Assembly: GCA_002245135.1 (NCBI GenBank)
Contig: NGBS01000879.1
Location: 1 to 64,000 of the forward strand
Source of the DNA: Proteromonas lacertae
Lineage: Eukaryota > Sar > Bigyra > Opalinata > Proteromonadidae
DNA length: 64,000 bases
Direction: 5' to 3'
In this document: one piece after another, positions 9,819-21,054 of the stretch
Numbering within the stretch: the first letter of the stretch is position 1
Layout of the letters: every line of letters starts with the position of its first letter
The notes under the pieces: generated by a model
What the model saw: only the letters and a program-made list of their open reading frames with translations
Database searches by the model: none
What the model was told of the DNA's origin: nothing
Made by a program: the position numbers and the translations under genes

Positions 9819-10343
9819 TTAAACCCTGTTCCAAATTATTTTAAGATAAAGATTCGTTTTAAAATTTAGAGCTATGTTTATCGTAGTTTGATCATTGTTT
9901 CCTTTAACTTCTTCTTGTACTTCTTCTTCCTCATCATCACTATCATCAAATATATAATTCTTCTTTACATAATGTTTTAACATAGGATTCTTCTTCAAAT
10001 GAACACTTCCCATTCCTTCAGGTAGTGTTAACCACTCAATATACTTATCAAACACTGCAAAATAATGTCTATTTAATCCTCTTGGTTTTACTGATGGTTT
10101 AATATCGAAAAGCATCATGTAATATCTCTTATCACTATACTTTGTCCACATCTTTTGATGGCAAATAGCACAGAATTCATTATAAGACTTTATCTCTTCC
10201 TTAGGTAATGGACTATCTAAAACTGCACTTATATTATGGTTAAAATATAAGTAAAACTTACATGTTCCACATATACACTTATCTAAATAATCTTCATTAT
10301 TTCTAAATGAACAAAAGAAAGCAAAGTTTACTGAAGCACACAT
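9819..10343 (-). CDS. Cys-rich small protein at the element's edge
   Basis: 174 codons from ATG 10343. Two Cys pairs, CxCGTC near residue 23-28 and FCAICHQK near 58-65, could bind zinc. A long acidic run (DDSDDEEEEVQEEV) lies in the C-terminal third. No family is recognised. It converges on the preceding plus-strand gene with about 90 bp between stops. It lacks the AAATTCTT motif seen before the other element genes, so it may belong to the element or to flanking DNA. Confidence 0.5.
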   Translation of the reverse strand: MCASVNFAFFCSFRNNEDYLDKCICGTCKFYLYFNHNISAVLDSPLPKEEIKSYNEFCAICHQKMWTKYSDKRYYMMLFDIKPSVKPRGLNRHYFAVFDKYIEWLTLPEGMGSVHLKKNPMLKHYVKKNYIFDDSDDEEEEVQEEVKGNNDQTTINIALNFKTNLYLKIIWNRV

Positions 10344-10986
10344 ATTTTATATAATTTTGATAAAAAACGGTTTTTCTAAAATGTCAGGAAAATCAAAACT
10401 GTTTCTTTTTTCTGTTTATAACAACAGTTTCTCGTCAGAATTTCGATTTAGTAAAAAATATAGAATACTGCAGATAATTCTTTAAATATATATTTTTGAT
10501 ACTATTTAAATTCTTTTGAATGATTTTTAACTACACTATATAAATCCATGAATAAATTGATAAATGAAAAAAATAACCAAAAAAAAGTAAGAACGTCATT
10601 CTGTAGCTTGGCCACCACACTATTTAATCACTAAGTCCTAGCTAGGCTACACAGGACACGCTACTTACTTACATAGAAATACATTTCTTATTATATAAAG
10701 TAGCTACCCTGCCGGGGTAGAACAGGTAGCTACTTATCTATTTCTACACATTATTTCTATTATCCTACGCTAAAAACTATTGATAACATAAAAATAAAAT
10801 TTGACCCATAAATAAATTCACACACAAAAATATATACACAATTTTAAATTCACCACTTGCTCCAGTATAACCCGTACCAAAAACTAATTTACACTCAAAT
10901 CGCTTATTCTTACCTGTAGAAGGCACCTAAGAATAGTCTGGTACGGTTTACCCATATACAGTGATATTCTTACGGTTATACATATA
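10344..10986. other. Non-coding, hairpin-rich stretch between Polinton and MULE
   Basis: No gene is supported here. From about 10590 to 10760 the base composition is richer in G+C than the surroundings, with nested inverted repeats: GTAGCTACC pairs with GGTAGCTAC across a short loop (about 10699-10733), flanked by a TAGAAAT/ATTTCTA pair, and GTCCT/AGGAC frame a small hairpin near 10635-10660. A second structure at about 10868-10951 pairs CCGTACCA with TGGTACGG and contains ATTCTTA/TAAGAAT. This could be the terminal region of the Polinton, but I see no matching copy to prove it. Confidence 0.4.
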
Positions 10987-11898
10987 TGTATATGCACTAT
11001 ATACTTATCTAATAGGTTCTGTTATAAATTGTGAATTAACGGCTGATAATATATGGAGTTATGAAGTGAAATATGATAAAAATGACCTAAAATGTCTAAA
11101 TCGAGACGAATTCGTATTATCATATATAGTTATGTTTGTGCATCACAGGATTCAATGTTATATTTAGCAAAATATGATTTAATACTTGAATATTTGAAAC
11201 AATTTCGTCTGGTTGGCTCTATAACTCTTTGTAGTTTATTCTGTAGTTACTATACTCAATATATTTAGAAAATAATAATATTTAGATAGTAAGAGTAACA
11301 TTAGTTGAAATCGATATAATCACAGGTATATTAACAAAATAAGTTCGATGCTGCCGAATATCATATTAATTCTATTACTGTTTAACATTATTCAATTCAA
11401 AAATAGTATCAAATACAGAAAATTATGACAAACAGTTTGAAATCGGAGAATATAAAAGAATACTATTTTCTTTTCTTATGTTGTCACTTATTTCAATGTA
11501 TTATTAAATAGGAAATCGGACTATATAAAGGTATAATATAATTAATTGTAAAGTTTCAACATATATGTCAAGAATATTACAAATACTATAAGTAGTTCGC
11601 TCAAGATGTTATTTCCTAATACACTATGCTGCAATGGGACAAGCATAAAAATAATATTCGTTGATAATAAAACTAAATTAACTTTACACAGAAATCTATC
11701 ATTCGAAAAGGAAGAACTACAAATAAGAATTATAGAAAGTAGATTTTTCTTGTTGAATATTAAATAATTTATTTATTATTTATGTTGTTATTATTATAGT
11801 TAAAATAACACATGCTACAAATATTTATGAATGGGATAGAATGAAAAATGAAATGAACAATATTTTCGCTTGTATTTAGTAGCTATAAATTTTTATAA
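10987..11898 (+). repeat. Left terminal inverted repeat of MULE
   Basis: About 912 bp, reverse-complementary to about 14074-14983 with only rare differences (one example is CTAAATTAACTT against CTAAATTAATTT). Both copies contain an identical open frame of about 60 codons, which is probably a chance frame of the repeat, not a gene. Confidence 0.85.
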
Positions 11899-11997
11899 TA
11901 TAATAACCGTTGCAAAAATCATTAGTCATTTTTATAGAATATATATGTATATATAATAATTATTTTATTATAATGGTATGTTTCTAATGTAGTTTTT

Positions 11998-13968
11998 ATG
12001 AATAAATTGATAATTGATAATGGCGAGGTAGATTTACCTACATTTTCAACAGCTGAGAAGAAGTATTCAATTCTGGACGGCAGAAGTAAAAGACTTAAAG
12101 ATATAGCAAAAAAATATCCTCCCATAGAATCGTTTGAAGAAATTAATGATAATATATTTCAGCTCAGGTTCAAAAACATGGAGATTTTCTATTTTGTAGT
12201 GCATATATACAGCCGTCAAAGAAATTTCAAAGTCAGAGTTCACTATAATGTTAACGAATTAGCGTTCTACTGCAAAGAAGCTGGATGTAGTTTTACAGTT
12301 AAATATAAACTAACAGGATGTAGCTATAGGTTAAGTCATAATCATGAAGTAAGAAAAGATGAGAGTTTAAAAATGATAGAAACAATGACAAGCGAAATAA
12401 AAAATGACGTTAATATATTAGTAAATAACAGCGCTTTAAAGGTACCTAATATAATCAAAATCATAGAAATGAAATATATAATATCGAAAGAAGTCAAACA
12501 ACAAATAAAAAATCAAATAATTACAGAAAAAAAGAATCTAAAAGATATAATTGATGGTAAATACAAATTTTTTAAAATGATAATCAATAATTATAAATAC
12601 TATAAAAGTAAATCAGTAATGTTGGTTATAATGGATGAAAAACATTTAAAGAAGTACACAACGCTTTTAGCTGATGGAACATTTAACTGTTTGCTTGGAA
12701 AAGAGCAGCTTTATTTGGTTTATTGTGCTGTATCACCTAAACTAATATTGTTAGTTGCTTATGCAATTATGACTACAAGAAATAAAGAAGATTATCTGTT
12801 TATATATGGCCATTTACAGAAGTATTGCAACATAATAAACGTTGTGCATGACAAAGAAAAAGCTGTTGTCAGCGTCTTAAGAAGCTTAGGTATAAACTTC
12901 GTGTTTGATACTTATCATTTATTTCTGTATTTGAAAGAAACAGAGTTAAAAAGAATAATATACAAGTATATAAAAGCTCCTAGTTTAAGCGAAAAACAAA
13001 AAATTGTAGATGAAGCCGATGATAAATATAAAGTATATTTTACTAAAGAAGGAATAAAGCAGTATGGAATATATGGGATTCATTCAACAGGAAATGTAGA
13101 ATTTAATAATTATAAAATAAAAAAAGAATTATATAATAAAAGAGTGAGATTTGATGGATTATTAGAAGTTTTACAAAACTTATATAAAGAAGAAATTGAT
13201 GAAATAAACAACCAAATACAAGAAAAAGAATGTTTATATTATTCATCAATTCTATGGAAAGAATGCAGTTCAAATTTGTATAATCAATTGCAGCTGTTGT
13301 CTGAAAACTACTATACTGCATATAAAGAAGATGAAAACAGCTATGTGGTGAATAACTAATTTTATATATCAAGGAACGATTCTACTCTTATTTGTTCATG
13401 TGGCTATCAAGAAGTATGCGGTGTTCCTTGCGATCACATTCTATATGCTAGAATAAGATGTAATATTAATGTTTGTATAAGTGAAATGATATCCAACGAG
13501 TGCTTCAAAGATTATTTTAATAGTCAAACTAATATTACAAATTATAATGGTCGTTTAGAATATCCAGAAGATATAAATGAAATTATTGATAAAGAAAGTC
13601 AAAATTATAATAGTACTGTTAATGAGGGTAATAATGAAAATGATATATCAAGATATTGTGAGAGTAATAGTTTGATTATTTCAGAAAGCGAAATTAATAT
13701 GACATGTCAAAGTATTAAACAATGTTTTAATGTCAATATGATCAATGAAATTGATCAATACTGTATTACAGGTATATATGATGAATTAACTTCATTAATG
13801 TATGATAGAATAAACAAACATGATTTTTGTTTATTTATTAATAATAATTATAATAATATTTCATTTGACGGACAGTTAATTATTATCACTCTTATTTATT
13901 TATTAAATAAAAAGATAGATAACTTTGATAACGTATTATTATTTATAGATAATAATATTAACAAATAA
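11998..13968 (+). pseudogene. MULE transposase with one in-frame stop
   Basis: One frame of 656 codons with a single TAA at 13357-13359. Before it: a FLYWCH/GCM1-WRKY-type zinc finger (Cys92, Cys97, His114, His116) and a DDE transposase core with Asp226 in LLADGTFN, Asp285 in VVHDKEKAV and Glu368 in STGNVEFNN, the latter being the usual MULE NVE motif. After it, in the same frame, a SWIM zinc finger (CSCGYQEVCGVPCDH, about 13407-13451) and an Asn/Ile-rich tail. MULE transposases normally carry the SWIM finger on the same chain, so the stop splits a functional protein. Either the gene is recently dead or the stop is read through. Confidence 0.85.
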
Positions 13969-14073
13969 TTCTTTTAATTACTTAATTATATATAATATTT
14001 ATATTTTGTGTTTATTATTTATTTATTTATGCTGACAATTACTTTAATTATTGATTGATAAAAAAAATAAGAT

Positions 14074-14983
14074 ATAAAAATTTTTAGCTACTAAATACAA
14101 GCGAAAATATTGTTCATTTCATTTTTCATTCTATCCCATTCATAAATATTTGTAGCATGTGTTATTTTAACTATAATAATAACAACATAAATAATAAATA
14201 AATTATTTAATATTCAACAAGAAAAATCTACTTTCTATAATTCTTATTTGTAGTTCTTCCTTTTCGAATGATAGATTTCTGTGTAAAATTAATTTAGTTT
14301 TATTATCAACGAATATTATTTTTATGCTTGTCCCATTGCAGCATAGTGTATTAGGAAATAACATCTTGAGCGAACTACTTATAGTATTTGTAATATTCTT
14401 GACATATATGTTGAAACTTTACAATTAATTATATTATACCTTTATATAGTCCGATTTCCTATTTAATAATACATTGAAATAAGTGACAACATAAGAAAAG
14501 AAAATAGTATTCTTTTATATTCTCCGATTTCAAACTGTTTGTCATAATTTTCTGTATTTGATACTATTTTTGAATTGAATAATGTTAAACAGTAATAGAA
14601 TTAATATGATATTCGGCAGCATCGAACTTATTTTGTTAATATACCTGTGATTATATCGATTTCAACTAATGTTACTCTTACTATCTAAATATTATTATTT
14701 TCTAAATATATTGAGTATAGTAACTACAGAATAAACTACAAAGAGTTATAGAGCCAACCAGACGAAATTGTTTCAAATATTCAAGTATTAAATCATATTT
14801 TGCTAAATATAACATTGAATCCTGTGATGCACAAACATAACTATATATGATAATACGAATTCGTCTCGATTTAGACATTTTAGGTCATTTTTATCATATT
14901 TCACTTCATAACTCCATATATTATCAGCCGTTAATTCACAATTTATAACAGAACCTATTAGATAAGTATATAGTGCATATACA
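14074..14983 (-). repeat. Right terminal inverted repeat of MULE
   Basis: Inverted partner of the left repeat; the near-identity implies recent insertion or gene conversion. The outer end reads TGTATATGCAC on the minus strand, and outside it the sequences of the two flanks diverge at once. Confidence 0.85.
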
Positions 14984-15289
14984 ATGCGTAGGCTCAAAAA
15001 ATAAAAATCAAGATAGTTTGTCAAATCAAAAGCTTGTGTTAAGAAATTTATTTTGCTTTTTTCTCATCCATTATCAGCTTAATAACAAAATAAACTGGAG
15101 ATCCTAAGTGCAGTGATAATGCATAACTGATTTATGCACATAAAAGCGAAATGCAAAAATAGAGATTAATTATGTTTTCAATTAGAAATAAGAAAGCTTC
15201 AATTTTTTTAGAATAGATTAGTTATATGTTTTTGACCTAATTAAGTTTAATATCGAAGTTTAGAAACTATCAGACTAGCTAAAAAAAAG

Positions 15290-16420
15290 TAAGGCTCAAA
15301 ATTTGAACCTAAGGCTGAAAATACAAATTCTCCATTGATTGATAATTGTTTCTGATAAATTTCTTCTAATGTTTTTAGAATTACATCATGTCTGGATCTT
15401 CTTCTTTTTAGCATATGTTTAATTAGGGAATTTACTCCTTCAACAGCACTTGTTGAATGTGAACCAAATATTCCAAATGATGATTATCCATCCTTTTCAA
15501 AATACCTTTTTTGATCATCATTTAAATTATTTATTATACCATTTCTTAGTTCTGGATACTTCATATATTTGTATAGTAAATCCTTAATTTCCTTAGATTT
15601 GACATAAATGAACATGTGGTATATATCATAGACGAAAGTTAAACCCTGTTCTTTTAATACACTAAAAACTGCTGACTCTTTGTCATGTATCACAAATCTG
15701 ATATTTTTATTGCTATTCAGTTTTTCATAAATGAATCTATAGGTATTCTTATCTTTATTTTTTGTAATAGAAAAAGATACAAGAAGAATCATTGATGGTG
15801 AAACTTGTACGTATGTTAAGTATAACTGAAATTGTATTATATTTCTCCAATCTAATTTTATCTAATATCACAACAATTGTATTTTTATTTTCATAGAATT
15901 GGTATTTTTCTTTAACTTGATCAAGGAATTTGTAGAATCCGTCATTATCATCACGAGCATGTTTTCGTATATTAATGATTTTGTTTGTAATAGCTTTTTC
16001 AACACTTTTAGAAATATTAAATGACTCTTTAATTACTTTAATAATTTCAGGAGTAGAGTTGCTAGTATATGAAACCATTGACTCTACAAAATCCAATATA
16101 TTACTATTTAATGTAGTAATTATATTACTATTTGATATTCTATGAATAGTATGACTATGAGGAATAAAAGATGTCTTTACAATGTTTAATTTTCTATCAT
16201 AATAAGCTGAAGCTACACACTTGCATCCTTCATGCAGACATTTGAAAGTAACCTTCATATTATCATGGCTTGAGTAATCTACATATAGTTTACAGTTTGT
16301 TTGTAAGATATAGATGTTTATAACATAATAAAAATCATCTACACTTGAGAATTTGTAATGAAATATATCTTCCATCAACAACTGAATGACTAGTATTGCT
16401 AATAGGTATAACAACAGTTT
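15290..16420 (-). pseudogene. Decayed second MULE transposase
   Basis: Minus-strand fragments in several frames match the layout of the intact MULE transposase: a FLYWCH-type finger (CLHEGCKC with HSH, about 16160-16240), a DDE-core piece with HDKESAVFSVL (about 15655-15690), and a piece with SHSTSAVEGVNS holding the catalytic Glu (about 15430-15470). The frames are shifted around 15755-15790 and stopped at about 15485. Divergence from the 12-13 kb transposase is large, so this is a different, older family. Confidence 0.7.
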
Positions 16421-16480
16421 CGTCTTGTATAGTAATGAAAAACATAATGAAAATGTAAGTAAAATAGTCGTTATAGACAT

Positions 16481-18900
16481 GTAATTGACATATTTACAGA
16501 GAGTTTATTACCTCAAGCCTAAAAATATTACTTCAAACCCATTTTCAAACAAAAAATATATTCGTTTAATAATCTAAGGTTTTTATTTAGCTTGACAAAT
16601 ATGAGGTAAGAATGAATAAAATTGTATTACTTTCACTTAATTAGCAACATACTTATATACATGTTTTATTCACATTCTAACATTGTATTTGGTTTAATGA
16701 AAATTATTTATAAAGTTTAGTATGTGATTTTTATTATTTCTTATTCTTTAAAAATGATTTGAATACAAGAACTTGTAATTAGGCAATACACTAGGAAAAC
16801 ATATATAATTTGTACAAAACAACTTTACAGAGAAATATATTTAAACAAATACATTTTCTAATAGCTTAACAAATGATTTATTATTTTCTATACTTTAAAC
16901 AAAAAAATGAAATAACTCAAACCGAATATTATTATTTCAATCTTTTAATTTCTTCAGCTTTGAATTTTTCATCTTTAGCAACCTATCTTTCAATTTCTTA
17001 ACTGGAATTGCAGTCATTACACAACCAGTTGTTTCTAATCAATATCAGTATCATTTATAAATTCATTTCTTACTACTTTTCTATTTCTATTGCATAATCC
17101 AATAACAATTCATCTAATTTTCCTCCTTATCAGCACCAGTTAAAAGAGCAGCTTGTACTGTTGCACCATAAGCAACAGCTTCATCTGGGTTAATGATTTG
17201 CTACACTAAATATTATTTCTCTTATCAAATGGCAATTCAATGGTTATTACTTGATATTTGAATAGAATCGTTCCTATTGTTTCACCTTCAGTAATAACTT
17301 GAAAATGGATGATTAAAACAATATAATCTATAGCTTTACTTAATTTTTTGGTTCTGGTGTATTCATTATTGCAACATAGTAATATTGTGTTGATCTTACT
17401 GGATTATACCATTCTTCTCTCCCCATTATCCATGCTTTAACACCATATAATACATTTTACGAATAGTATATTTACTTCCTTCTAAATCTAATAGAAATTG
17501 GAATAATTCAGATTTCTCTTCTTCTTATTTAACTTAGTCTTATTAATCTTTTGATGTATCAACGAACTAATTAACATTAAACACTATCTATAAATGCATA
17601 AATTATACAATTCGATAATTTTGATAAATACCAGTTTTTGCATCTATGTATTAATTATACAATGAAATTGAATATCTGTACAATGGTAATCCTTTTGATC
17701 TTCTTTACTATCTTCCATTATAACAGTCCATCTATTAATACCTATAGTTCTTCGAAATCACAATTATCTAATTGAAATAAAACAAATCAGAAAAAATACT
17801 TAATATCATGACTGGTGTAGTAAAGCTTTTAAAATCTTCTATTAAAAATAAATTCATGAAGATGTCATTTACCATGTCAGATTTACAAAACATATAAAGA
17901 AGTAAATATAGAAGAAATATAAAGATGATAGTAAGATAGATATTCATAATTTAGATATCCACTACCCAGACATTCTTTTCGAAAAATTGTTGATAATATT
18001 GGACATATTCATATTTTTAATGATTATGTTAAATTTTGTTTGATATAATTTAAAATATTTAAATGCAGTTTATAATAATCAATATATAATTCTTTATGAT
18101 TATATTAAATTACAATCAAAACCATGTGGTATTTGACTTCATTCACATTTTTGATCAACTTTAGTTATTCTACTTACACTATATCCTATTCTTCTCAGTT
18201 TCAAGCAAATGAATGAGCGAATTTAAATATTCACAAATATTCTTCTTTTGATGAATGTTTTGTTGGAACCAACATAATTCAGAAGATTGTCTTAAACATG
18301 GATTTCTTCCTTTTACGCTATAAATTTCATTATCTGATTCGTCAATCATTCTTTCACATTGCTTTCATAGGTATTTATTCTATGCTTACACTGATTTCTC
18401 TTTATTTATTGCAAACGCTATTTATATATAAATAAAATATACCATCAAACTACTTAGATACACTAAAATACAAATTAGTAAAATTATCATTAATAGCAAT
18501 TCCACAACCACTTTTCTTAAAATCCACCTTGAAGTAGTATTAATTGGAGCCCATTCTATTCCTACTGTAAAAATATATTTATTATATACAAAATTATGTT
18601 GATATCTATAGGACATAACCTAATAAACTTGAAAATAAATTTTTCAATGTATTTAAATGAATATACACATAATACACATATTAACCATATTCGGTGATAA
18701 GAACTGAAACAACGACGTAATTCCTTATTATTTCTACATAATATAGGGTAAAATAGATATAATAACAGTTGTTTACCTTTAGCCCCATCTATTTGAAGAT
18801 AAATCCGACAGTAAAGATGGTAAAATAATGAAAGAAAGTAAAAATGAGGAGAGTAACAACTAGATGTAACAACTCCAGAGATAAAATTGCAGGAAGCCAA
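16481..18900. other. Degenerate intergenic DNA with gene relics
   Basis: No intact gene. A minus-strand relic of HSP70 is annotated separately. Another minus-strand scrap around 17370-17450 reads like part of a conserved protein (VKAWIMGREEWYNP) but I cannot assign it. A frame at 18422-18616 (minus) ends in a hydrophobic segment resembling a membrane anchor, without further support. Frequent stops in every frame indicate decay. Confidence 0.4.
16930..17225 (-). pseudogene. HSP70 gene relic
   Basis: Reading the minus strand, a segment at about 17135-17200 translates to NPDEAVAYGATVQAALLTG, the conserved HSP70 signature near the end of the ATPase domain. Downstream pieces in other frames resemble the ETAGGVMT motif of the substrate domain (about 17000-17040) and the ERMVKDAEKFKAED-type helix (about 16935-16985). 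Spacing between these is far shorter than in a real HSP70, and stops and frame changes intervene, so this is a deleted, mutated remnant. Confidence 0.65.
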
Positions 18901-19324
18901 AATATTTATAAAAGATAACGCTGATAGCTCAGATAAGGTTATTGTTGTAGCATTAAAAGAAAATGACCGAAAATATTAAAATAAAGAAATTATTCCTATT
19001 GTAGCGTAACGTCATAAGACCAATGTACTTGTTAAAGTGATAATTGAGACTTGTTTATTGAATGGAAAAGAAATAAAAATAGTATTGAGATTATGTGGTG
19101 ATGTAGAAGTTAACTCTGTTTTAAACATACAAAGGTTTCTAAAATAGGTGATTTAATAAAGTAAAAGTTACACAAAGTTAAAGAAGTAGCTGTACAATAT
19201 ATGAAAAGATTAGTAGAAGATTATGGAGGTAACTTCACTATAGATGTAAGAAATGCTTTAGAAAGCAAATTATCAAAGCATGATTCCAAAACCTGAAGTA
19301 AATCATTCCAAATTCTTAACTTGT

Positions 19325-19450
19325 CTCAATGACTGGTAGTTTTATAGATGTATTAGTAAAAGAAGGTAAAGTAGTAGAAGAAGGTGCAAATTTAGCTATA
19401 GTAGAAGCTATGCAAACTGAGAAAAAAAGACACATTGATGTTATTATGGA
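19325..19450 (+). pseudogene. Biotinyl-carrier domain relic
   Basis: A plus-strand frame reads MTGSFIDVLVKEGKVVEEG and continues into VEAMQTEKK. This is the biotin/lipoyl carrier pattern found at the C-terminus of pyruvate or acetyl-CoA carboxylases. The lysine that is normally biotinylated in AMKM is Gln here, and upstream carboxylase-like pieces (about 19170-19300) are interrupted by stops. It is a relic, not a working gene. Confidence 0.55.
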
Positions 19451-19763
19451 TTTTTGATTTGATTTTTAAGACAAAGGTTAAATTATCATTGAGTAACAAA
19501 TAAATATACATCTATTAGTGTTTTGTATGTTTATAATTAGAAATATTTACAAATATGTTTGATAAAAGTATAAATAGGTATATATAAATATTATGTGTTA
19601 CACATGTGTATTATTTTATTATGCATATAAATCAATTATAAATAATTAAGTAAATAGCTAGATTACGAAAATTAGACTAATATAATTAAATAAATAAGTT
19701 TAATAATCATCATATACACATAATATATTATTATATTGAGCCCTTACTTCCTATAGGAGGCAG

Positions 19764-19835
19764 GTGCTCAAAAAATAAAAATTGAAAAAATGATCAAACT
19801 TATGTTTGTGCCGATTCTTGTTATTTTTTGAGCAC
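19764..19835. repeat. Perfect 15-bp inverted repeat (hairpin)
   Basis: GTGCTCAAAAAATAA at 19764-19778 is repeated in inverted form at 19821-19835. A similar GCTCAAAAAATAAAAAT sequence occurs at about 14992, directly outside the MULE right end, and both sites are followed by a GGAGATCC(T)AAG-like sequence, so this is probably the end of another decayed transposon. Confidence 0.5.
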
Positions 19836-20097
19836 TCTCGTTCAATAAGCATAATATATAAATAAAAATTGGAGATCCAAGATGCAGTTATTATGCTCTA
19901 TAGTCTGGACCATGAGGTGCTCAAATTTTAAAAATAATGTCATAATGTGTGAATTGAAAGTTAACGAAATACAAAGATAAGTTCAGAAACGCTTAGTTTT
20001 ATGATAATAGTAAGATAAATATGAGTATTGAGGTTGAAACACCTCTAGAAATAGGGTATCCAAATTTTGAGTGGGCAATCAAAACACAAGATCCCTT

Positions 20098-20173
20098 AGT
20101 AGCTAAATATTTTTATAACATAATAAATAACCGTTACAAAAATCATTAGTCATTTTTAATAGAATATATATGT
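20098..20173 (+). repeat. Fragment of MULE 5' sequence
   Basis: This stretch (TAGCTAAATATTTTTATAAC... to ATAGAATATATATG) matches about 11877-11947, the inner edge and leader of the MULE, with small differences. It stops exactly where the 601-bp inverted-repeat element begins, indicating a related MULE copy interrupted by that element. Confidence 0.6.
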
Positions 20174-20774
20174 TGTTGTGCGCCGTTGAGCGTTAAGAAG
20201 ACTTTTTTCAATTCTAAAATGATAGTGTGTGGTTTGATGGCGAGTTATGTGCAAATATAATCTTACTTTGTCATATAAACTACATCTGCGATATATATTT
20301 TTTTAAACTTCATCCTAACATATTGAAAACAATTATAATTTAATTTTTAATTTTTTTGCTTCAATCACTACTAGAGTTAAAAATACATTAGTTTAAGCAA
20401 ATCAATCACACATATTTAGATGTTAAGACACTTAAAAACGAATAAATAAATAATCTATTCAAGCCTCATTCAAGCCTGTTTTTTCAAAATAAATTTTAAG
20501 CAGGTAAATGCAATAATTAGGTATTCCTTTTCTATTTAAAACCTTTATCCCGATGTCTACTATTGTTATAAGCATTTAAAATAATATAAAAATAAAAAGT
20601 GTTTCCAGTAGAGGAACCTAAACACGACTATATGATATTAGGCAAACGTAACTATTTTGGAAAACAAAGTGTTGATTAGTAATATTGAAGGGCCAGAGGT
20701 TACATTTATGATATTAGAATTGAAAAAAGTCTTCTTAACGCTCAACGGCGCATTCAGCTCAACGGCGCACAACA
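20174..20774. mobile_element. Short inverted-repeat element (MITE-like), 601 bp
   Basis: The left end begins TGTTGTGCGCCGTTGAG and continues with CGTTAAGAAGAC; the right end carries the reverse complement, with an extra tandem copy of CTCAACGGCGCA... at its tip. There is no coding capacity inside. A relative with diverged ends (GCCGTTGGGAGAT / ATCTCTCAACGGCGTACAACA) lies at 45.7-46.3 kb and has nearly the same length. No clear target duplication is visible. Confidence 0.65.
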
Positions 20775-21054
20775 GTAGGTAATACTTAATATTAAGCTTA
20801 TTTAATGTTATTGCAGAATATTTTAATTAAAAAAACAGAAACTTAAACTCAAAAATATAGGACAAAAAAGGACGTGTTAAACTACACGTACAGGGACAAA
20901 GAGGAAATGTGTAATCAACGAGAAGTTTTCGTGTATGAAAAGGACAAGGGACGGGACAAAACACAAAAGGAAGTCCCGTTGACAAACTCTTGTAAAAAGA
21001 TAATAAACAACAAATAATCAATAATATTATGAATTATTAGATTAATATCATCAT
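20775..21054. other. Intergenic, nothing recognised
   Basis: A GC-richer patch with repeated GGACAA/GGGAC words (about 20870-20990) stands out, but no frame in it is convincing. It separates the transposon region from the NTPase gene pair. Confidence 0.3.

Larger units (their letters stand above)
1..10343. mobile_element. Polinton/Maverick-type element (partial, virion-protein part)
   Basis: A block of about twelve intron-poor, tightly packed genes on both strands contains the four hallmark morphogenesis proteins of Polintons and related virophage-like elements: adenain-like protease (2459-3019), minor capsid protein (5609-6580), major capsid protein (6634-8055) and packaging ATPase (8126-8887). 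Their neighbours are low-complexity, basic or acidic proteins without cellular relatives that I recognise. Protein-primed DNA polymerase B and the retroviral-type integrase, which complete canonical Polintons, are not found here; the left end is outside the window and the right boundary is not clear (the last element-like gene ends at 10343, structured DNA follows). Several genes carry single-base frame breaks, so the copy may be inactive. Confidence 0.85.
10987..14983 (+). mobile_element. MULE DNA transposon with long terminal inverted repeats
   Basis: Two near-identical inverted copies of about 0.9 kb (10987 to about 11898, and about 14074 to 14983) flank a transposase gene. Both outer ends read TGTATATGCAC inward. 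Structure, length (3997 bp) and transposase type fit a Mutator-like element. I could not find the 9-10-bp target duplication: the flanks (TTATACATA on the left, ATGCGTAGG on the right) do not match, so the ends may have been altered or rearranged. Confidence 0.8.

Noticed and set aside
10590-10760. Structured stretch as a cluster of tRNA or rRNA genes
   Set aside because: Hairpins are simple inverted repeats and no tRNA consensus boxes or rRNA sequence can be recognised.
10961-11167. 68-codon open frame repeated in both MULE inverted repeats as a possible gene
   Set aside because: Its two copies exist only because the repeats are duplicated; no domain, no separate promoter, and the N-termini differ at the repeat edge.
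11998-13968. Non-standard genetic code with TAA read as sense
   Set aside because: TAA ends many well-defined genes here, and TGA and TAG also act as stops, so a code change is not supported.
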